Assembly: GCF_000281045.1 (NCBI RefSeq)
Contig: NW_008246068.1
Span: 1,582,981 to 1,618,056 of the forward strand
Source: Saprolegnia diclina VS20
Taxonomy: Eukaryota; Oomycota; Saprolegniomycetes; Saprolegniales; Saprolegniaceae
Reading direction: 5' to 3'
DNA length: 35,076 nt
How positions within the stretch are numbered: position 1 is the first letter of the stretch; the number at the start of each line of letters is the position of its first letter. Below, piece after piece: positions 29,512 through 35,076 of the stretch. The notes beneath the pieces are model-generated. The model worked only from the letters and a program-made list of their open reading frames with translations. It had not been told where the DNA came from and made no database searches. The position numbers and the translations under genes were made by a program.

Positions 29512-30477
29512 ATGCGCACGGACTGCGCGATGAACGTCCTGGGGTCGAGCGACCTCTTCGCCCTTATCGCGAGCTTCCGCGATGGTCTCCTGGAGGCAAC
29601 GTACGAGCTCAAGCGAGCCTGCCGCGGCTGCTCGGTGCATGTCGAACGCGCCCCGTACGAGGCCTACCACGCCCGCTTCAAGCCATGGTTTACCCGCTAC
29701 GGCACGTCGCAGCTGCTCAAACTCTGCCAAGTGCACCTCTTCGTGTACGCCCTCGACTATGCCAACATGGACGTGCTGCGCTGGATTCAAACGACCCACA
29801 ACCTCGCGTGGGGACGCGCCCCGTTTGGCTGGGACTTGCGGCTCCTCGATGCGTACTTTTGCCCGGACATTGAATCGCGCTACTACTTTCGGACGGTCGG
29901 GTCGTCGACGCTCTATGCACATCCGCAGGCGGTGACCCAAGCAGCGATGCGCAACCACGTCGAGATCCTCGCCATCTCGCTCGAGATCGAGTGCAACATG
30001 CGCAGCGTCTGGATCGAGACGTGTCGCCATGGACACGTCGCCGTCGCCGAGTTTGCGCAGCGCGCTGGCTTCATTGGCTGGTCGTACCAGCACCTCAACG
30101 TCGCCGCGCGCCACGGGCACTTGGCCTTGATCCGGCACTTTCACCAACAGGACTTTAATGGCTTCAACGCCGCGACGATCTGCGCTGCCGTCGACAGCGG
30201 CAACCTCGCGCTCGTCCAATTTCTCTTGTCGCATCGACTTGAGGTAACGCTCGAAGACGCCATGTGCCACGCCGCGGCGAGCAGCCAACTCGACATTCTG
30301 CGCTGGCTCGTCACGCAGCCGACCGCGCCTCTCTACATGCACAAGGTGCTCACGGCCGCGTGCGCCAACCTCTGTAACGACGTGCTTTTGTACCTCGAGC
30401 GCCACCATGGCTTGCAGCCGACGCCCGCGGAGTCGATGCGCCTCGCTCGTCGACGGCAGCGCCAGCGCACCGCGTGA
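29512..30477 (+). CDS. Ankyrin-like repeat protein
   Basis: One intronless frame of 321 residues; the in-frame ATG at 29530 (MNVLGSSDLF) is an alternative start. From about residue 75 there are degenerate ankyrin-like units of about 30 residues, for example YALDYANMDVLRWIQ, AAMRNHVEILAISL, TCRHGHVAVAEFAQ, AARHGHLALIRHFHQ, AAVDSGNLALVQFLLSH, AAASSQLDILRWLV. The A-A-x-x-G-H/N-L-x-x-L/V-x-W/F-L pattern is that of the large families of divergent ankyrin proteins in Saprolegniales. Residues 1-60 resemble an F-box-like leader (SSDLFALIASFRDG), weakly. The tail is basic (RLARRRQRQR). No signal peptide or membrane helix. A protein-interaction scaffold is inferred; partners are unknown. Confidence 0.78.
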   Translation: MRTDCAMNVLGSSDLFALIASFRDGLLEATYELKRACRGCSVHVERAPYEAYHARFKPWFTRYGTSQLLKLCQVHLFVYALDYANMDVLRWIQTTHNLAWGRAPFGWDLRLLDAYFCPDIESRYYFRTVGSSTLYAHPQAVTQAAMRNHVEILAISLEIECNMRSVWIETCRHGHVAVAEFAQRAGFIGWSYQHLNVAARHGHLALIRHFHQQDFNGFNAATICAAVDSGNLALVQFLLSHRLEVTLEDAMCHAAASSQLDILRWLVTQPTAPLYMHKVLTAACANLCNDVLLYLERHHGLQPTPAESMRLARRRQRQRTA

Positions 30478-31695
30478 TATGATGCCACAGAGTTGGCTTC
30501 TTGACCGGAGCAGCGACACAATGCACCCGAGGTGACAAAGCTTGTGTGCAGAAGAGCATGGCGACTTCCCATGCAGCGTACGCATGCTTGCATCCTCTAG
30601 CGAGTCCGAGTCGCACCTTAATATACACAATGGTTCTTTCGCATCGATGCTTGGGCTGCTTGAAGCTTGAAGCTTGAGATTGGATTCGGACCGATCCGAA
30701 ATGGATTAAGTTGAATCGAAAATGACTTCGATGATCGTAGTATGCGACCACGTCCGTTGACTCGGGATGTCGGCCAGCAACTCAAATTGAGTTTGGAGGT
30801 GCTCGCTCTTGATGAACGTCCACCGTTGCTGTTCCAAGATGACGTGGACGCCGGTGTTTTATGTTATAAATAGTCCTTTGACCTAGTATATAACTCAATA
30901 TTAGCTCTATATCTCCAATTATTGTTTGGTTGTTTTGTTGGTGAAATGGCAAAATCGTGCAATCGAGATCTTTCGATGCCGCTAAACACCAATCTAAACT
31001 AGATGTATGTATGGACCCTCTCGATTCAAGACTCGACTAGTCGACAAGCAGATCATCGCAGGAACCACGTGGGTCCTTCGTCAAGACGTATGCAAGCACC
31101 ATGCGTGGTACATGCGAGAGCTCGTATAACGACAGTGCCTTGTCTTTCTCACTCGTCGACCAACCCAATACGTGGACGACAGCCCGCTTCCGTATGGGAC
31201 ACGAGCTTGTGGCACCAACAAGCGAGTCCTCTTGACGTCCGACCGCCTGCGCCGTTGATAAGCCAGATCTGACCAACGATTCTAGTTGTTTCTCGTTCTA
31301 GAACTAAGAGAACTCTGGGTGTCGACGCAAAATCACAAACTCATTCTAGTACCGGTACTGGAGAGCGCATTTTATGCATCTGCGATGAACGTCGTCGGTC
31401 GCTCGTCAGTCTGGGTTGCGCGACGCGCGGTCGCTTGGCCTCGAGCCCTCGCCCAGTAAACGCCAAGAAATTGCCTTCGTTTTAGTAGTATCTACTATGT
31501 TAGTCGTATCTCTTGGTCGACTAAGCTGCGAGGTGGGTCGCGTCTGTCGTTGCAGCCGCGCGCTCGGTATACAAACTCCTAGAGTAGCGATCCTATTGGG
31601 TCAGTCGGCCAATATATTATTTCGCCTACAAACTTTCAGATAACATAAAACCGTGGGGAAAAAATAGATTCGAGCTTTGCCATTTCTGGAGAGAC
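30478..31695. other. Intergenic region, about 1.2 kb
   Basis: No credible coding frame or exon chain. A short direct repeat (CTTGAAG two and a half times near 30660-30676) and an AT-rich stretch around 30850-30960 with TATAAATA-like words are the only visible features. The right end is the upstream region of the LRR-GLTP gene. Confidence 0.45.
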
Positions 31696-34399
31696 ATGGA
31701 GCAGCCGCGGAGTCCATCGCCGGTCCCGCGCCGCAGCCCGTCGGACCAGATCGAGCACCTCACGCAGCACATGTCCATGAAGGTCGCGACGAACGTGCTC
31801 GCCGAGATGAAGCTGCGGTCGCGCAGCACCGTGTCCATGGCGCGGGGCGACTCGTACGCGAGCAGCAACTCGAGCAGCAACGGCGACGACGACAGCAGCG
31901 ACGGGTCGTCGCCCGAGACGTCGCCCATGGCTGCCGTAGCACCACTTCGGTCGCCGCGCCACGCCGACCCGGACGCCAGCGATGCGTCATCGTCCACGGA
32001 GGCGCTGCTCATGCCGGGCAAGGCGTTCCTCCAGAGCTTCTATGCGTTCCTCAAGGAGCACCGCAAGTCGCTTCGCCAGCGCAACCCGCGGCTTCAAGTC
32101 GTGCTCAACCCGCCGTGCCTGCACTACCTCGAGCACTGCTTCTACGCGATGCTCCTCCCGCTCTACGGCCCCGATGGGACCTGCGTCCTGCAGTGGGAGA
32201 CAAAAAAGGACACGCCGGAAGTCACGACCGACGACGCACCGCGCGGTATGTCCAAGACGCAGCGCATGCTCAAGCTCGCCGGCTTTGTGTTGCACATCGT
32301 CGACCTCCACATCCAGACGCTGCCAGACTCGCTCTCGCTACCGTCGCAGTGCAACCTCGGCCTCTTCTCGTCCCTTCTGTACCTCCGCCTCGACAGCATG
32401 CCCCTCAACTTGATCCAGGGTCTAGTGAGCTTCAAGAAGCAGCTCCTTGAGCTCACGCTGCTGCACATTCCGCTGCACTCTGTCGCCGACGTCCTCGGCA
32501 GCATCGAACCGTACGAGGCGACGGACGCTGGCAGCCCGATCTGGTCGTCGCTGACCTCGCTCGGCCTCATCGACTGTGGCCTCACCAAGCTGGATGCGTC
32601 GCTCGCCCTCGCGCCGTCGCTGACGCAGATCAACTTGTCCTCGAACACGCTGACGTCATTGTCGCACCTCGAGAACTGTCCGCAGCTGTCGCATGTCAAC
32701 GTCAGTGGCAACGCGCTCTTGCATTTGGATGGCGCGCACCGGAGCCTCGCGAACGTCACGTCGCTTGTGCTCCACACCAACCAACTGTCGAGCGTCAAGG
32801 GCATCGCCAAGATGTACGGTCTACAGGTACATCGACACTATGTCCACAACGCACATGACACAAAGGACTAGGCACTCGATCTCAGCCACAACGCGATCTC
32901 GTCGCTCTCAGATGTAGCACCACTCGCAGCACTCCCGCTACTGCAGGTCGTCACGCTCACCGGCAATCCGCTCGAGATGGACGAGGACGCGTACCGCCAC
33001 GAGGTGCTGCAGCTCTTTGGGAAAGACGTGCTCTTGGACAGCGTGCCGTGGACACCGTCTGAGCTCCAGCGCGGCTCGTTCACTCGGCGCAAGTCGCTGG
33101 CGGTTGTGACCGAGCTCGACAGTGCGCCTCTCGACCCGCCTCTGGCGCCATCGAGCGACGGCAAACACCGCCACGACGTGCAGTGGCACAAGTCGTTGGC
33201 GCCCGCCAAGCTCTACGACGTTGTCGCGCGCGTTGGCATGACCTGCGTGCTCTTGGTACGCAGGCGTCTACTATGCTTAACTCATCCCACCGCTGTAGGT
33301 GGTCGCGCAGGCCATCGCTACATGTCTGTGGGCCCGCGACGAAGAGAGCGAGACGCTCACGACGCTCGTTGTCAGCGGCATTGGCGGGACAGTCCTTTTG
33401 CTGGCGCTGCCACTGTCGCTGCTCACGTATGTGCTGCAGCAAGCGCACTTGACGTCGCCGCCCGCGCCACCGGCGAGCTCCATGGGGTCGCCCAAGCCGC
33501 CCTTATCACCACGCGTACGTCTCTTTGCATAGAGAAGAAGCCATAGCAACGTCGGCGCGGTAGATGCAACGCGAGCTCGCCGCCAACCACATGTTTCCCG
33601 ATGACGACGATGACGACGACGACGCGTTGCGCTCGGCGACCTCGACAGCGTGCTCGCTGAGTGTGTGGTCGACGGCCCTGGAAGTCCTCGTGGACAACGC
33701 CGAGGTATTAACACTGTGTCTTATCGGATTATATATAACGACTCGTTAGCACATGCCGCTGCAAGACTTTTTGGTCATGTGCCAAGAAACCGCGGGGCTC
33801 CTGCATCTTCTGGGCCCGACCGGCGCGTTTGCGCTCAAGTCTCTCACCCCCGAGCTCGCTCGTTTGGACGTTGCGTGGCGCAACACGGCCAAGGACGCGG
33901 ACGTGACGCTGCAGGCGCTCATGGGTGCCGAAGACACGGACACGGATGGACGCGACGACGTCACGAGGTACGTCTTTGTCTCTAAAGACGCGGGGACTGG
34001 ACGGAAAAGCTAGCAATGTGCTGCGTATCGTGCCTGTGTTGGCGTACGTCAAGAACCTCTGCCTGGAGATGGAGAAGGACCGCGACCTCTCACTGCGCCA
34101 CTGCGCGTCCAAGGCGTACTTGACGTCGGTCGCCAAGCAGCAAAAGCACCCGTGGCTCGTCCAGAAGGCCGTGCTCTCGGCCATGCAACTCAACCCAATG
34201 ACGCGCGAGAGCCTTATTGGTCTCTGGCGCCCGCACGACGGCATCGACGACGACGAAGACGCCGAGGCTTCGCTCATCGAAGAGCGTCTTCACGCCTGCG
34301 GCCACATGCTCGACATTGTCTTGGTAAGTGTCGGCTTGATGTTGTGACGATCTATCTGTGCCTTAGAGACACCTCGAGACGTGGTACGAGTCGCTTTAG
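31696..34399 (+). CDS. LRR-transmembrane-GLTP domain fusion protein
   Basis: Seven exons (31696-32826, 32872-33255, 33299-33514, 33564-33704, 33750-33967, 34014-34323, 34367-34399) encode 810 residues; introns are 43-49 nt. Residues 1-100 are disordered and Ser/Pro-rich. Residues about 215-430 hold LRRs of a cytosolic SDS22/nischarin-like kind (LTSLGLIDCGLTKLDASLA, LTQINLSSNTLTSLSHLENC, ALDLSHNAISSLSDV). Two hydrophobic segments lie at about 490-515 and 526-549, joined by an acidic loop. An Asp-rich linker (eight Asp in a row near 33603-33626) precedes residues 625-800, which read as a glycolipid-transfer-protein fold: LKSLTPELARLDVAWRN with D664, LRIVPVLAYVKNLCLEME, and AYLTSVAKQQKHPWLVQKAV with H742 and W744. 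GLTP folds carry sphingolipids or ceramide-1-phosphate between membranes. A membrane-anchored GLTP with an LRR arm suggests lipid transfer at a contact site; this is inference. Family fit is good but not residue-perfect (D-x4-N, not D-x3-N). Confidence 0.78.
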
Positions 34400-34539
34400 C
34401 TTCCATAATGACATCCAGCATCGGTCGTTCTCGATGTGCTTCCTGTTCCATTGGGTGGTTAATATCGCTCTTCTGTCTCCAAATGTGACACGATCCTGCT
34501 GCAATAGTTCAACAACAAAAACACTAGTTACATCATATG
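34400..34539. other. Convergent 3' gap
   Basis: 140 AT-richer bases separate the stop of the LRR-GLTP gene from the stop of the ABC transporter. They should hold both polyadenylation regions. Nothing else is seen. Confidence 0.45.
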
Positions 34540-35076
34540 CTACTTCTTTTGGTGGTTGACGAAGCGAAGCGCGATCGCGTTGAGGACCAAGATGATGGCG
34601 ATCCAGCCGAGCGTGGCGAGCGTGTTGGTGCTGGCGTCGTCGTACTTCATCTCGTACACGCCCTCGACGTACTCCTGGAGCGTGATGCTGGAGGCATTGC
34701 CCATCGCTTGGAGGACACTGGGCGGAACGTGCGCGAGCGTCTTGCAGCCGAGTTCGTGGCCTTCCGTGCACTTGGCAAACGTCTCGGCAGCCAGAATGGC
34801 CATGCTAAACTTGGGTGGCACAACGCTGTAGAGCCACCGGAAGCCACTCGGAATCTGCGACGCCGGCGGCGCAAAGCCCATGAAGAGCATAAAGATCGAG
34901 TTGAAGAGGAAGCCGACGAGACCCGCAAGGTCCACATCAGGTAGACAATACGCGAGCAGCTGGCCAAAGTAGACGTGGAAGAGCACCATGAGCGAGAGGT
35001 TGAGTCCGTAGTACAAGCACGCGCCCACCGACTCGTGGAGACCCACAAACGGGTAAAAGATGATGGCGAACGCAAA
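34540..35076 (-). CDS. ABCG/PDR-type ABC transporter, C-terminal fragment (runs off the window)
   Basis: The 178 residues visible are the last part of a half- or full-size ABCG/PDR transporter; the gene continues beyond 35076. FAFAIIFYPFVGLHESVGA, LVGFLFNSIFMLFMGFAPPASQIPSGFRWLY and PPKFSMAILAAETF are typical of the second ABC2-type membrane domain of oomycete PDR pumps. An extracellular loop with cysteines (KCTEGHELGCKTL) follows, then a YVEGVYEMKY segment and the last helix (LATLGWIAIILVLNAIALRFV), ending NHQKK. These proteins export lipids, sterols or toxic compounds across the plasma membrane using ATP. No intron is seen in this part. Convergent with the LRR-GLTP gene. Confidence 0.88.
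   Translation of the reverse strand, partial: FAFAIIFYPFVGLHESVGACLYYGLNLSLMVLFHVYFGQLLAYCLPDVDLAGLVGFLFNSIFMLFMGFAPPASQIPSGFRWLYSVVPPKFSMAILAAETFAKCTEGHELGCKTLAHVPPSVLQAMGNASSITLQEYVEGVYEMKYDDASTNTLATLGWIAIILVLNAIALRFVNHQKK

Noticed and set aside
1-35076. Virus-like or LTR elements and CRISPR arrays
   Set aside because: No reverse transcriptase, integrase, capsid-like frame, long terminal repeat or spaced-repeat array was seen.

Overview
The window looks like nuclear DNA of an oomycete of the Saprolegniales type (Saprolegnia/Aphanomyces/Achlya relatives); the species is not identified. The reasons are compact GC-rich coding DNA, very short introns of about 40-60 nt, intraflagellar-transport and axonemal genes that fit a flagellated zoospore, receptor-like kinases with leucine-rich repeat (LRR) ectodomains, HGGG-type zinc-finger repeats and CAZy GT60-like glycosyltransferases. 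No rRNA, tRNA, CRISPR array or intact transposon was recognised. Exon models were built by hand from reading frame, GT/AG positions and family recall, not from transcripts.

Layout, left to right. 362-1890 (+): secretory GT60-like GlcNAc-transferase. 1974-3892 (-): LRR receptor with a degenerate kinase domain. 4785-5570 (+): unrecognised protein. 6441-7523 (-): seven-repeat HGGG zinc-finger protein. 7524-10034: long stretch without a convincing gene. 10035-12883 (+): IFT70/TTC30 in 21 exons, one intron being GC-AG. 13053-13402: a G-rich element with 20-bp perfect inverted repeats. 13733-16666 (+): intronless coiled-coil/membrane/acidic-tail protein. 16746-19941 (+): pseudoreceiver-TPR-double cyclic-nucleotide-binding protein. 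20020-21765 (-): DM10-domain (EFHC-like) axonemal protein. 22168-23172 (+): FAR1/MULE-type zinc-finger protein without transposase. 23417-24617 (-) and 25108-27523 (+): head-to-head LRR receptor paralogues, one lacking membrane segment and kinase, one with a complete kinase. 27837-29415 (+): BTB-like plus cytochrome b5 domain protein. 29512-30477 (+): ankyrin-like repeat protein. 31696-34399 (+): LRR-membrane-GLTP-domain protein. 34540-35076 (-): C-terminal end of an ABCG/PDR transporter, cut by the window edge.

The genes fall into themes rather than one pathway: flagellum (IFT70, EFHC-like), cell-surface sensing (three LRR receptors in active, kinase-dead and kinase-less versions), cyclic-nucleotide signalling, and lipid/membrane traffic (GLTP fusion, ABC transporter). 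The most striking structural feature is in the three LRR receptors. Nearly every LRR lies on its own exon, every such exon length is a multiple of three, and every flanking intron is phase 2, splitting a leucine (or similar) codon at the same place in the repeat. Introns across the window mostly start GTAC and end TAG.
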